DNA of 64,000 nt, taken from NCBI GenBank assembly GCA_035041965.1, contig JAPYMA010000207.1, positions 124,001 to 188,000 of the forward strand, given 5' to 3'. Positions within the stretch are counted from its first letter, which is position 1; every line of letters begins with the position of its first letter. The position numbers and the translations under genes were made by a program. Below, piece by piece: positions 40,101-53,300 of the stretch. The notes below the pieces were generated by a model. That model ran no database searches and had not been told where the DNA came from. It saw nothing but the letters and a program-made list of their open reading frames with translations. This DNA is from Anisakis pegreffii (lineage: Eukaryota > Nematoda > Chromadorea > Rhabditida > Anisakidae).

Positions 40101-41803
40101 TAAATAGATATCTTACAAAAGCACACAATAAACTCTCGGAAATTAAAAAGAACCGATGAAATAAATACAATACAAAATGCGGAAATTATAATCATTCATA
40201 TGAAAGAAAACAATTTTGCAAGAAGCGAAGTAAACCTCGCAATGGAAATGTGTGCAAAGAAATAAGAACACGCATAATCTCCAAAATAAAAGTGAGAATT
40301 TTAAACGATTTTTCGGCCATCCATAAAAATTGAGAACACTGACAAAATGCGATAATCATTTAGGGTAAATTAAGTAGGATTACACTTCATTTGACAGCAT
40401 TCGCGCATCACTTTCTATATATACGGTAATTAGTTTCCATATTTCCGTGAACAAGAACTCAAAAATAAAAAGCACAGTTCGACATGAAATGGTAAATGAA
40501 CTCGTTTTTAATTACATCTCATTTCATGATAGCATTAATGCTTGATAATTCATCGACGACTACAATGAAAATCCATCCGTGCAGTAGAACTACCATATTG
40601 GAGAAAACTTCTCTTGTCAAATACAAAAATATTTCAAAAAAAGAGCTTTCAGCTGAGAAGTATTCGATTCAATTTTGAGAACAAAATTGAACCAAGCTAA
40701 ACTTCTCGGAAACTAAAAATACAAAGACAATCTAAGAATAGAACGATGGAAATGGAAAAACGAATGGAAAAAACGATGTAAAATGGATGAAAACGAACCT
40801 AACATTATACAATTTCAACTTTAAAAAAAACTGATCAATACCCGACAAAAAAAAACAGATAAAATTCGCAATGTAAAGATATGTCGAAAGCAACGCAAGC
40901 AAATAAAGTTAAACTAAAATGTCGAAAACTATCTCTCAGAATCCTATGGCAAAACCAAAAAGAAGACATTAATATCACACCACAACTAGGTTGAATACAA
41001 GTCAACGCGTTAAACATTTCATGACAACACAATTCAACAAGTATTCATTAATATGAGTGCAGCGAATAATACAGAGATCCTTAATAAAATTTCAAATTAT
41101 TTAACACAATAATAACCATTCAATACTGCTTATATAGAATCGTTTCTCTTTGTAAAAAAAAATCATTAACCGATGCAAAAATCACAGAGTGCTGAATTAA
41201 ATAAAGTTAAGTAAGTGTGATTTACAAAGAGTTAATACGGTCAATGTAGCCAGCGCAAAACAATTATCACAATAATATAACATGTAAATTTCTCGAATAT
41301 GATCGAAAATCGTCAGCAAACGACTCTAAGACGCGAACTTAACAGTGAGATGATAAGAAGACGTGAGCAGCTTGTTAAAAATTTACAGAATGAATTAAAC
41401 CAATGTTTCGGAACCCGATGAAAATTTAGAGAGACATTAAAGTTTCAAAATGAAACATGAACAGGGTGAGAAGTTGAACTTCAAGAGACATAAAAGCTGC
41501 AAAATGAAACATGAACAGAGTGACATCTTCGTCAGTTAACGTGAGACAATACAACACATCAAAGATAACTGGACAATACTCGACAATGAATATCAAAACC
41601 ATAATTGATGAGAACATAATTCGTAGCAGTGTTATGATAATATCCACGACAATAGCACACATACACCAATGATTTGTGAAACTGACAGTACTGAAACAAT
41701 AAAAAAGACGTCGATAACATCAGTTATAATACTATTAATTCATAAACACCAATAGTCCGAATCAAAAATCTCCCTGTTCCATCTGTTCGAAGACTTGTCC
41801 GTA
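37190..41803. other. Gene-free spacer between the collagen cluster and the acyltransferase
   Basis: About 4.6 kb, very AT-rich. A GA dinucleotide run lies near 38127-38138 and a two-copy tandem repeat at 41430-41530. No gene was supported on either strand. Confidence 0.55.
41430..41530. repeat. Two-copy tandem repeat, 54-bp period
   Basis: AGAGACATxAAAG...CAAAATGAAACATGAACAG occurs twice, at about 41430 and 41484, with a few differences. Confidence 0.7.
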
Positions 41804-44800
41804 TTACTCAACCTTTTTTAGACCTCCGTTCTCGTTTGCCATCTCAGTTTCAGTTTTTTGCACGGATTTCTTCGCTCGCGGTGGTGGAGGCATCATAATC
41901 GGTAACACGACTATCGATAGCAGTGCCAAAATGTGCACACAGAAATAGACACTTCTGAAAATTGATTATAAATCGTTCGTCGTTTACACGAATGCGACAA
42001 ACTCAATCACAAGCACAGTTTTATCGGCGATTATAAACGAATCCAAAAAACTTTGAGAATGTTTTTTGTTTAAAAAATGCATACAGTTTCGTTCAGTTAC
42101 TCAAATTCTTTATTCTGACTGGTGCTATAATACCATCCAAAAATCTCAATGTACAATTAGTAAACGAAAGGTTTTTTGAACGTAAAACTTCTGAATTATT
42201 TACGTGCTTCTGAATTCATCACCATAATTACAATAAATCTTCGAACAGTAAACTTCGTGTACCTTTACTTATGAACGAAAAATCTCAAATGAACGTTACC
42301 TGTAGACGAATAATCCAGGATTCAAGTGCAGTGTAACGAATGGGAACGTCACATAAGCTAGCGCTACTTTTGTGGTTAAGAAAGTTAGTACATCATAGAA
42401 ACGTCTCGAGAACGCGCTTCCTTGAAAATGATGTCGTAACGAGCGACGGATCTAAAATCATTCAATGATCTCATCCATTCGGACGACAACATATCCCCGC
42501 TTAGAATTACCATTAACGGATAATGAACGATCCATGTGAATGGAGAAGTTTTTCATTTCTTCCCTTCGATGTTTTCATTAATATTAGTTGCTGATACAAA
42601 ATTTTAACAACGAATGTCATTTTAAACGCATTCAGCAAACCGAACAAAATTCAGCATAAATTGAATAGCCACATTAATGCACAAGAAAAAGCAAAACTCA
42701 TAAACAGCCATACCGATCGATTCGCCATTGTGAAAAGTGCTCCACCGAGGAATGTTAAGTAGTAACCTGGGAAGAAGCCATGCCAAAAGGCTGACAGTAA
42801 ATAAGTGGCGACCGTACGATACCTACAAACGGATAACATAAGTTCAACTTTTTGGCAGTTCGGAATAACTTGAATCTACGATCAGTCACAGTCACAATTT
42901 CTAGACCGCCACTCGAACAAAACACTAATTTGCCTCATAATCAAAAATGAATCTTTTAAACTCCCACACTTCAAGTTCGTCAATACAGACTATCTCAACG
43001 TCTCAATGAATGATACTGTTCGTTAATATTGCACGTAATAACTCACCGTTCCGCTACTCGATCGTATGCCACTCGTCGCAACCAATGCATTGTACAGCAA
43101 TTCCACGAATCAAGCGTCTCTTTAAAATTTGTTGCCATCTGAAAATGTGGATTGTGATTGGAAATGTGGAGACTGATTGGACGATTCTGATGATTTTGAA
43201 TGATTCTGATTTGAAATTCGAAATGTGCGTGGATGATGTCGACTGCAAATGCATTAATATACTTCAGCTGTGCAAATATCTCTGCATATTCCCACTTCAA
43301 CACATTACCCTTGAAGAGTAAATGCATTCACTGTATAATAATGAAGATATTCCACTCTACCTCAACTCCAATAACGTCTACGTTCGACATCAAATCCCAA
43401 CGCGGTTTACCGTTTTTGTCATAGCCATTGAAACCGAAACCACTCACATTACAGATCGCATCAGCTGCAAGACATCGAAACTTGAAAACGCACACATCAA
43501 ATCAAATCGGAACAGCAAACGTTTTCACAAAAAAATTTTTCGTGAAAGCGCAATAAATATTCAATTATGTTCATACCGAGGATCCACGCGAAATAATATT
43601 GAACCCGTTGGAAGACCATCATAACATACAACATCATCCACCAAGGGAACCAATGCCACGCCATAACTTCTGGCTCAGCCAATCTTTCCGGATAGAGCTG
43701 AGAACCGAATTGGACAATCACGAATGCGAACAGGATCACTTGCAAAAGTTTTGTGATCACGGCTTTCCATTGTGATTCGATCTGAATTCAGTGTTATAAG
43801 CACAGTCAAATTTAGTTACAATCATTCACAAATTCTGTGAACTTATCTTTTTTTGTGAGGCGAAGCGTTTCATATGACAGAAACGAATTAAGCTAGCGAA
43901 AGAATTCATTACCTTTCCATCCTTCCCGATCGCATTCGTTCCATCAATCCACTCCATGTAATCAGTAAAGAAGCACAACGGTCCCGTTAAAATTGTTTGA
44001 AAGTGGAACGTATAACTTAAAAACTCCAACAGCGGTGGCACTGATCTACAATTTTACATGCGCAAGCTATGTCAATAAATGACTCACATAATTCTCAGAT
44101 TCCTTTAATTTCTCAATTCGAAAACAGACAAAGTTGCTTATCCAATGAACCGATCAAATCTAAGTTCGATAATGCGTTCAAGGCTATCGTTAGAGTGATT
44201 TCAACCAACATAATAAAAGCAATGAAAACGATAATACAAAGATTGATATCTGTCTCAGTGGTCGTTGAAAAGTTTCAGAAGAACATAAGACGCTATCTGA
44301 TAATATCGATTCACTAAAACACACATACACATTCCTAACTTGAAACACTTACGACAGTGCTTGTCTTCGTTGCACATCGTTCAGTTCTTCATCTTTCTTC
44401 ACACGACCATCATGCAGCGAGAATGCTATCGTTGTCAATTTCTGCACGAAAACCTGGAATAATTCACTCGTTACTACTTGATGTGATAATCACGTCCACG
44501 AATTTTTGCTCACTTTTAATCAATCTGGGTGACTGAGAGTGTTCAGCGTTATCTTGATGTTTATCTCATAAATGAGATATCGACTTTGAGAGGCAATAAT
44601 TATTTGTGGCACGTATGAGAGAGCACGTTCAGGACAACTGACAGTTCTTTAATCAGCTAAAGTTTTGTACACGTAATCCACTTCATATCCCTCTCACAGA
44701 CGAAAAATTTTTGTTGTGTTCGAAAAGCTTCCGTAAAGTTTATTCATATATTTGCTTTGCTCTCATCCTGAGCACATCAACTCAACCAAGTACAGTGCAA

Positions 44801-45875
44801 AAAACAATGAATTCTCTCGATTGATCAACGATTTCTTATCCAATTTGCTAACTGTTGATTAAGGATATCTTCAAAGGATATAAAATAGTCAACGAACCAT
44901 CATTGGTCCAGTGATATCGATTGTATACGAGGTTAAAACATACCATCGATACCAATGAATGAAACCCAAATATCCCATCGAAAACAAGAACACACACCTG
45001 ACAAGGAAAACATATCAAAACCAAACATGCTGATTATTACAAAAATAACAACATATCCGTGCATTCATTATAAAACTGAACAAATTAAAATACACAACGA
45101 GGAGATATATACCCACTTGTGCACATATTCGGCTGGTGACAAATGCATTATTGCATACGATATACCAATACATGAAACCAGATGTTTTATGGCACTGTAA
45201 GAATTAATTAATCAGAACGCTAACGAAAGAGAAACAAGGCAAAAAGTATACGAAAATCTCATCGATGTCCTCATGAAATAGATTTGTCATGTGCATAATT
45301 ATATCACTGGTGATATTAGAATGGTCTTAAAATAGGGGCAATGTAGCCAAACGCAATGATACCAATGAAACACAAAAAATGAAACACGTTAAACTAGAAG
45401 CGAATAACCGACTTTCCGTAACAGAAGTAACAGAAAATGATGCCAACAAAGGGTGGAAATGCGAGGCGAACATTGCGAGAAACTCGATTTGCGGCAAAAT
45501 ATTTGTAGTGCAGAAATGCGATCGGTAATGAGATGAACTGACACACAACCAAATTCGCCTATAATTAAATTAGAAAATGCAAAAACAAATCAAGAAACTG
45601 TCGTATTCTTATTTGAAGTTCAAATTTCACCCGCATCGAGAAAATAATTCGGCGGTCTCAAAAAAAAAACAACTAACGATTCGAAATCGGACTGAACAGG
45701 TCTGTCGAGATAAGTTCGGAATTAGAAAAGGTGATCAGGTGAAAAAATTAAATCGTTCAAATATTTAGTTTTGAAGTGAACCACACAAAGCAACCTTTGC
45801 GACATCGATTCCTGTAGCATTGGCAAGCGGTTGCAACAATGATGAACCATCATAGAACGTGTGCTTCCCAGGCAT
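41804..45875 (-). CDS. MBOAT-family lysophospholipid acyltransferase, 12 exons, 483 aa
   Basis: This gene encodes a multi-pass ER membrane O-acyltransferase of the MBOAT1/2 (LPCAT/LPEAT-like) branch, which re-acylates lysophospholipids in the Lands cycle; the substrate cannot be told from sequence. Exons: 45875-45795, 45558-45413, 45194-45117, 44997-44898, 44453-44353, 44045-43913, 43781-43577, 43464-43361, 43138-43047, 42822-42714, 42451-42300, 41954-41804 (1452 nt, all phases consistent). Recognisable segments are GSSLLQPLANATGI near the N-terminus, YTIDITGPMM, KLTTIAFSLHDGR, PPLLEFLSYTFHFQ, SGFGFNGYDKNGKPRWDL, the active-site Asn in LDSWN (N329) and the catalytic His in SAFWHGFFPGYY (H361). 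The C-terminus is KKVE, a KKxx ER-retrieval signature. A splice acceptor 28 nt before the ATG suggests trans-splicing. It is complete, without breaks. All eleven introns end in CAG or TAG. Confidence 0.95.
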
Positions 45876-45903
45876 TTCCGTATTGCGGTGGTATGAAACC
45901 ACA

Positions 45904-45906
45904 CTG
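45904..45906 (-). promoter_or_regulatory. Likely trans-splice acceptor of the acyltransferase mRNA
   Basis: The minus strand reads GTGCTTTCAG just before a 28-nt leader ending at the ATG. A 3' splice site this close to the start, with no recognised upstream exon or TATA box, is typical of spliced-leader addition in nematodes. A non-coding first exon is the alternative. Confidence 0.55.
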
Positions 45907-47557
45907 AAAGCACGAGAAAACAATGAATTCTTTGAATAAAACCAGCCAAAATGAACAAGAAATCAATCCAAACAATTTTTCACGATGCGCTGCGCTACAA
46001 TCGATCCATCAAACAAAATGAATGAGTGGAATTTTCATGCGATAGCTTCGAGCATGAGTAAAGCGATACAAACGAGTAAGTAATGATAGAGCAATGAGCG
46101 TTCATAGAAAGTAAGTAATAATCTATCAGATCGCACTTAGTTTACTAGATTGTTGAACTTAACGCAAACAATAATTCAGGCGGAAAGATTACAACGAATA
46201 GTTCCTCGCTGATGAGGGATTCCGTGACATTTGAAAGCATAAAAATGCGCTAACGCTGGAGTAAGTTCGTGACCTTCCTTTGTAAGTTCATTTCTTCGCG
46301 TTCTGAACCTCAACGAAACCGTTGCAGTTTAACCAATTGCCAAAGGGCAAAAACTCTGACTGTCGTTCTGTTTGACTCAATGGAGTGCTGCCTAACTTGC
46401 GATTTAATTCAGCTGTATCGCTCGCAACATTTGTTGACCTATATCTCATCTCATTACTAATCACCTATATCTCATCTCGTGTTAACCAGTTTCTAATAGT
46501 GAATGTTTGATATTTTGAACAGTTAGTTTACATAACACGAAACTGACATTATGAAGGTACAGTTGAACTAATTTAAACTTCTAGTCATAGTTATGAAGCA
46601 TTCAACAGGATGGTTGTAATAACTCCGTAAAGCTTTCAAACATTCACTCTTATTTGAACACCTCATTTCGTGTGAAGAAATGAAATGTGGCCATGTAAAT
46701 GAGTTTGAAATTGTCTCAAAATGTTGAGTAAGCATTGAATAACTTCATAAAGAAAGTATTTCAACTCTATTCCATGCACAATAGCAAAAGCTAAAGCTGG
46801 AATACGAGTCGAACAAACAATTCATTGAACGAACGAACACAACGATATAGATGATCGGATGAAAATAAAACAAAAACTTAGTCGTGTTCTTATTTGAGGT
46901 GAACGCTGAAGGATAGGATGGATAGACAAATGAATCGCAACGAAAAACGACTACAATTAATTTTCCATCCTACAGACACGATCAATTAACTGCATCCATC
47001 GGCAAATAAATCAACATTTTGCAGTCTTATCATGCAAACCCTTATCAAAAGCACCACATAATGGTTCCAATGATAGCATAATTTATCAAGGCTTTGGACT
47101 GCATCAAAAGCATAATTGATGATAAGGCCTTCAATTGCTGGACGCTATCCGAAAACAACATTATATCAATTGCAAACAATCTTTTTCAGCATCTTTTAAC
47201 ACTGCAGAAAAACTCAAATGTTAAAATTTTCGGAAGCATTTCACTTTGCTATTTGATCGATTTAACAATCAGCATATTTCCTCTATTGAGATGTGAGTGA
47301 AGTGGAGCGATCGCAGAACCGAATCGCTGAAAATAAATGAATTTTGTAAATGGAAATAAATGAATCATATTCTTTTCATGAATCATTCATATGTTGGAAT
47401 TTTGAGCGATTCAATATTGATATTCTAATGATTGCTATATTGATGCATATAATTCTCGATAATGCTAATGACTCAGTCGATTACTGCAGAAGATAAGTGG
47501 ACATCTGAGAATGGACGAGTGATTTTCTTGCGTGGAGCTTTGATCTAATATTGCATA
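45907..47557. other. Gene-free spacer, upstream of the acyltransferase
   Basis: About 1.65 kb, AT-rich. It would contain the acyltransferase promoter, but no TATA box or other site was recognised. Confidence 0.5.
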
Positions 47558-48015
47558 TCATTAGTTCGTTCGGGCCTAACAGCGTTTTCATCTGTTTTAA
47601 CATGGTTTTCATTCTTTTTCTTGCTGCTATAATCGCTCTCATAACTTTTATCACCAAAAGTGTTCTCTTCTGCTAATTTCTCATTCATTTCACTCAACAA
47701 TTAAAGTCAAATTCTCATTCTATCAAATACACTCTATAATTGGTCATTTGATTGTCGAACATTGTTGAGCAATAATATTCGATTCAACGTATCCAGTAAA
47801 TAGTATATGCTACAGAATGAGAAATTCATTCGAACTGTGAAGTGAAATGAGACGAAGTGAATGAGAAAAATTCATCAAGAGAACGATATTTGCATGGAAT
47901 AGCTATGAGAGTGAATACAACACGTCTGAAAAGAATGAGAACCCATCTGAATCAGTTTGAAGTGAGCGTGTCATAGACAATAGCTTTCCATGCAATCACG
48001 ATCGACTGCAATACT
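47558..48015 (+). mobile_element. MITE-like inverted-repeat element, copy 2
   Basis: Homologous to 24030-24500 (opposite strand) and 63645-64000 (same strand). The left arm has GGTTTTCATTCTTTTTCTTG followed by CGCTCTCATAACTTTTATC. The right arm, read in reverse complement, has GGTTCTCATTCTTTTCAGAC followed by CACTCTCATAGC. The arms are diverged inverted repeats of roughly 100 bp. There is no transposase and the ends are approximate. Confidence 0.75.
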
Positions 48016-49242
48016 GACAGTGAGCAACACAACGATCTAAGAGGATGTCCAGCGATGTTGAATACCACCATGAACGTGCTAACGAGATCTGGACGTAACC
48101 TAAGGCAAGCAGTCCAGAAGATCCGGGAGTTAACATCACCTAGAACCGATTCATAAAATACGATTCCAAGAAGACTCATTGCTACCGCGTGCTAATTAAA
48201 CTGAGAGCAATATTTAAAATGATGAGAACATTCCAGACCGGTTTTCCGTTTGCTCTTGACGTCATATGCAGAAATAGTAAGTTCTTGCATCGAGAGGAAT
48301 GGGGAGGGGGATAACGGCAGTCTGCCAGATCGTCAAAAGGGATAATGAAGCATCCGGTCGTGAAAATCATTTATCTAATAGAACAATTGAGTGATGTCGC
48401 GGCGCAGACAAAAGTTGTCATCCTGCGAAAGCATTTAAAGCAAGAATTTCTCTGAAGAGGTGTTACGAGGGTTCATTAACCGCAACGAAATGCTCAATGA
48501 TCAAAGCGTCACATCGCCACGAGCAATGTCTGCTCATTAATGACTTGAAAATTTTTGCAAAAAGAATTTTACAAATTTTTAACGAATAATTTTCATCGAG
48601 ACACAACACTCGTTCATTTGAATGTAACGCACAATAAGATGAAAATTTGAGAAGATCGGTTACAATGACAAGTAAGACTAGAATTGCTTAGTTATGGATA
48701 TAATCTCTTCAAGTAACGATCCTGATAACGAGCTGAGTTCAAGATTTGCCATGCATCCGTTTCCATGGTATTTTCAGGTAGCGAAATTTCAAAAAAAAAT
48801 AATCAGAGTTCATATAGCACGCTAACCTGAGACAAGCTCTACGACTGCTGAAAAAGTATCTGCGTATAGCCGCAATTATCAGTTTGATTTTCAAGGCATA
48901 CATGCTAACATAACTTGCGAGGTTTTTTTTTTCGACACTGCTGTAGAATATGTGCAAGAATTCAGGGCATTGAGCATTAGATGTGTAAAGGCGGTGTAAT
49001 ATACGCGAAGCTTTAAATGAATCATGTGAATCGATCACATGAAGTTGTTATCGGTCATTAGAAAATTATTAGATTCGCTGAGAAATGAGATAAGCTTATA
49101 CCAGAAAACGAGCTCATGGCACAAAAACGATCTGACTTTATGTTCCGGTGAGTTTTCTCGCAAAACGCCTTCAGAAACACTTCGTAGAATTGTGGTCTTC
49201 TCTGACACTATTGCACAGAGACGATGTTCATCAGACAACCAA

Positions 49243-49632
49243 AAAATTCAATGTCCTTATCGAATGTATTGGTTTTGCAAAGAAATTGAAAGTTTCTTGT
49301 CGTCTCACATTGCAAGTTTCTTGCCTGTCTGGTTGATCCAATGCTCTCATAGTCGGAAGGAATCTCTTTAGAAATTCAATTAATTTTTCTTAAAAATTTT
49401 CGTCTTAATTTCTAAAAACCAACTCGTTATTTTCCCTCATATGCACTGAGGAAATTCACATTTTCAAATTCGCATTTCGCCTTGCACACATATGAACAGA
49501 ATTTCTTCTTTGCAATAGTGCAGATGAATTTTTTTTTCTCGATCAAACCACCAACAAAATACAACGGAAAAATTCAGTGTTTTTATCGAATGTGTTAGTT
49601 TTGCAATGAAACGAACATTCATTTGGATGTTC
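49243..49632 (+). repeat. Pair of short direct repeats
   Basis: AAAAAATTCAATGTCCTTATCGAATGTATTGGTTTTGCAA-type sequence occurs at about 49243-49290 and again at about 49583-49632, with roughly 85 percent match by eye. Function unknown. Confidence 0.5.
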
Positions 49633-49770
49633 GTGCCATACATAATTCTTAAAACGATAACAACGGCATCGATGCAGTTAAGGGCAAATAGACGTTCCTT
49701 TAAAGCACACACAACAATCGCAAATGAGCAGTCATGCAATACTTCAATTGATAAACATTACATCGCATGT

Positions 49771-49790
49771 ATTTATTTATTTATTTATTT
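49771..49790. repeat. (ATTT)5 microsatellite
   Basis: Five perfect ATTT units in a non-coding spacer. Confidence 0.9.
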
Positions 49791-50318
49791 GTATGTGTCT
49801 GAATTGGAATCCAGTCGAATTATCATCACATGCTTTCGTTCTTTTTTGTTTTCATTCATGATCAACACCTCATGATGCCTAACTTCTGGTAGCTCCAACT
49901 ATGACATGGTACCCAATTGCTTGGCTCTACCAGTCTGAGTTTAATGCAACTTTAGAACATTGTCGAAATTAGATAGTTCATAAGACAGCAATATTATTCT
50001 AGTACAGACCATTTTTTGATAAACACTGGTAAAAAAAAGGAATTTTGTATTGATCAATGAAGTGATCAAATCGAAAATTGATTAATTCAGCTGAGAATTG
50101 ATCAGTATTCATGAATTCCTCGAAGGCATGGGCAAGTTTCAATTAGTTTGTGATGCAAATGAACTGGGATCGCTTCCTTTCACTGAAATGCACTCGTATT
50201 TAATTCGATCCGGTCAACCGAAACTCTGCTTCAGCATGCAATGAATTCAGGAAGAATTGAAACTATTCTCGAATTTGTTTTGCGAAAGAACACGGAAAAT
50301 TTAATTTGATATTCTATT

Positions 50319-50321
50319 CAG
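50319..50321 (+). promoter_or_regulatory. Likely trans-splice acceptor of the bestrophin mRNA
   Basis: ATTCTATTCAG is followed by only two bases before the ATG at 50324. This is the usual spacing of a spliced-leader acceptor in nematodes. A 5'-UTR intron is the alternative. Confidence 0.6.
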
Positions 50322-50323
50322 GA

Positions 50324-53300
50324 ATGACAATATCATATCATCTTGATGTCTCATCCGCATCGTTGTTCTCCTTTCTTCGGCTTCTGTTCCGATGGAAAGC
50401 GAGCGTGTGGAAATTGGTTCTAAAGGAGTTGATCATCTGGACAATACTCTATCTGATCGTTTCCTTCTTCTACCGAACCAGCTACTTCATGACCCCTGAG
50501 CAGAAAGTGTTCGTTGCTCATCTTTGCTTCCTTTGAATTTTTCCTGAAACTCATCTTTTGACTGCTCACTATCGAAATTGAATTTGATTATTCATATTTT
50601 CGGTGTCTCGTTCAATTACTCCACCATATCCACTAGTCGAATAGACTTATTATGATCTACAATGATCAATTGAGAGGATTTCGCTTGCAGACAGAATAAT
50701 CGCTGTGCTTCTTGATTTCAATCAAGAACGCCAATCAGCAATTCGATCATTAACATGCTTTTGCCTAATTGTTTTGAAATTCAAACGTTAAAAGTGATGC
50801 ATTACAAGAATTTATCAATAAGCCATCACAAGCTAATCACTACCACCAAAACACATAAATGTTCCAAAATACAATTTATTCGATCATTCTAAGAACGACG
50901 TTCGTCCCAATTATCCAAATACGACAAACTGTCCAGTATGATGTTTAGTTTTGCAGAACATTCGAACGAGTTGCTCACTACTGCGATAATCTCTTGGATT
51001 ACATACCGTTGACATTCGTTCTCGGATTTTTTGTTAACACAATTATTGTGCGTTGGTCTGATTTGCTGTACAATATGGGTTATGTTGAAAGGTTAATCAT
51101 CACAAAACAATCATACAACATCTACATAAATATCACCGTACATTCTGCCGAAACTCGTGCCAAATTCCTCCTCTATTCAGTGTTCTCATGCAAACAAGAA
51201 TCATAGACGCGATCATTTACTTCAATTAATATTTCATTTGGAAGACAACAAAATTTATCGACGAATCCAAGAAATGCATATGAAATATGAAGTGGAAACG
51301 AACCGAAATTTCAGTCAATCAATTTTTGTCGGAAATTACATACGAGGAGATGATACCGAGACTCGGTTGCTACGACGAACTATTGTGCGGTATATGTGCT
51401 TGACACAAGCTTTAGTGTTCCGAGATATCAGTGTTCCGGTGCGGAGACGATTTCCAACGATCAATTGTCTTATCCAAGCAGGTTATCTGCCGTTTGCCTT
51501 TCAGTTGGTCATCAATTTTATCAGTTAGCAATCAGACACATGAGAATTGTCAAATAAAATTTCAAGGCCTACTTCTGCGAGAAGAAAAAGAAAAACTGGA
51601 TGCCATAAAGGTGGAATACGATAAGTACTGGGCACCAACAAACTGGATCTATGCGCTGATATTTCGGGCTAGGAAAGCCGGCAAAATAACACATGATATA
51701 ATGGCCAGTAAACTGTGTGATGTAAGTTGAGCCAGAGTTAATCAACTCTCTGTTCATACTTTTAAACGAAACTCGATCATGAAAGATTTAATAGATTACA
51801 GGAAATCAAATATTTCCGATATAATCTTCAAATGGTATGCAACTACGACTGGGTCCCGTTGCCACTTGTTTATCCGCAGGTAAAGCGTTGCTGATCAGCT
51901 TCACTCGATCCGATAAATACTGATGGGAAACGATTTTGCTGAACGAATTTGCTAAAGAATGTGAGAGTGAATGATCACATTTCACTGTTGATGAACGACG
52001 ACATATGGACAGGATTTGCAGTAGTAATGCTCATAAGCATGCGATAGCAAACAGCGATAACAATACGAGGAAGCCTCTAATAATCGTATAATGCAAGCAA
52101 TTTCTAGAAACCAAAACGATGCTATTCGTGATCAAAATTGCCAATTCTAATGACAATTTATCAATTTCAGACGGTTTTCCTAGCAACATACGCGTACTTC
52201 GCAACGTGCCTCATTGGTCGACAAAAGATAATCACCGATCGTAAAGTACCTTACAAACATAACGTATGTAACAACTTGTTCATTTCGTTGCTAGCTGATG
52301 CATACGAGTTGTGATATCTTCAATCTTCAATGAATATCGATCTTCAATGAATCTCGCACTATGCTTATTGATTGATAAAATCAGTCAATTAATATGCTGG
52401 ATTGTTTATGACTTTCTCTATTCGTACAATCTTTTCATCTCGCAATTTTACGACAGTTGGACATGATTCTACCAGTGATGACGATGATACAATTCTTTTT
52501 TGTCATCGGATGGGTGAAAGTCGCTCAAGGGCTATTGAATCCGTTCGGAACGGACGACGACGATTTCGAATGCAATTATTTGATTGATAAAAATCTCGCG
52601 GTATCTTTTCAAATGTCACTCTTATTTCACAATGTTCATGGAGGAGATAAGATTGAGCCGAATCCATTCGATTTGATCATTGAGAGTTTTTTGATCACAT
52701 AAAATTTTAGCCATAAGAAGACGTATCTAAAGATTTAATCAATGAAAATCAATAGTAATTGTTAGTGTCGATGCTTTATGCAAATATCAATGAAATTTGC
52801 TGCAATTTCAAACCATCATCCGCATAGATTTGCAAGTAGATGAAGCGAATTCATTTTAAGACAAGTTTATGCATCGTCGATGATGAATATGACGGTGCTC
52901 CGGAAATTCGAGCAGATAAGTTCTGGAAGAGAGGCCCAATCGAACCGCTGTATTCGTCAATTTCCGCTTCTGAACCTGTAAATCCACTGATCGGCTCGGC
53001 TATTAATGCCAAGTATGTCCGATTCAAGTGCCCTCTTCACTCATTTGTTTTTAGACACTCAAATCTTTGGAACATTAATGCCAACTTTACAAATCTTTTT
53101 GCTTACGTTTCGCAATCAATCAAAGCACTGCTGTGCTGAAAGCTTATTGCGAAATTAATATTGTGCAACAATGACTTGAAAACTTTCAAAACGGTCACTC
53201 AGTAACAGTGAAATGTTCCATAGACTACATTTGCTTTGCTGATATTTCATTCTCCGAATGCACTTATGAAATGTCAAATTTAGACTTGATATTAAAGAGG

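Larger units (their letters stand above)
48016..50318. other. Gene-free spacer before the bestrophin gene
   Basis: About 2.3 kb. It contains a direct repeat of about 46 nt (49243-49290 and 49583-49632) and an ATTT microsatellite at 49771-49790. Short open frames at 48.0-48.4 kb (minus) and 49.0-49.4 kb (plus) show no known motif. Confidence 0.5.

Noticed and set aside
47952..48370. Minus-strand frames next to MITE copy 2, considered as a transposase or GPCR remnant
   Set aside because: The residues show no catalytic or transmembrane signature I can identify, and the first 60 bp belongs to the repeat itself.
49039..49371. 110-codon open frame upstream of bestrophin
   Set aside because: No family motif. 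Part of it consists of a non-coding direct repeat (49243-49290) that recurs out of frame.
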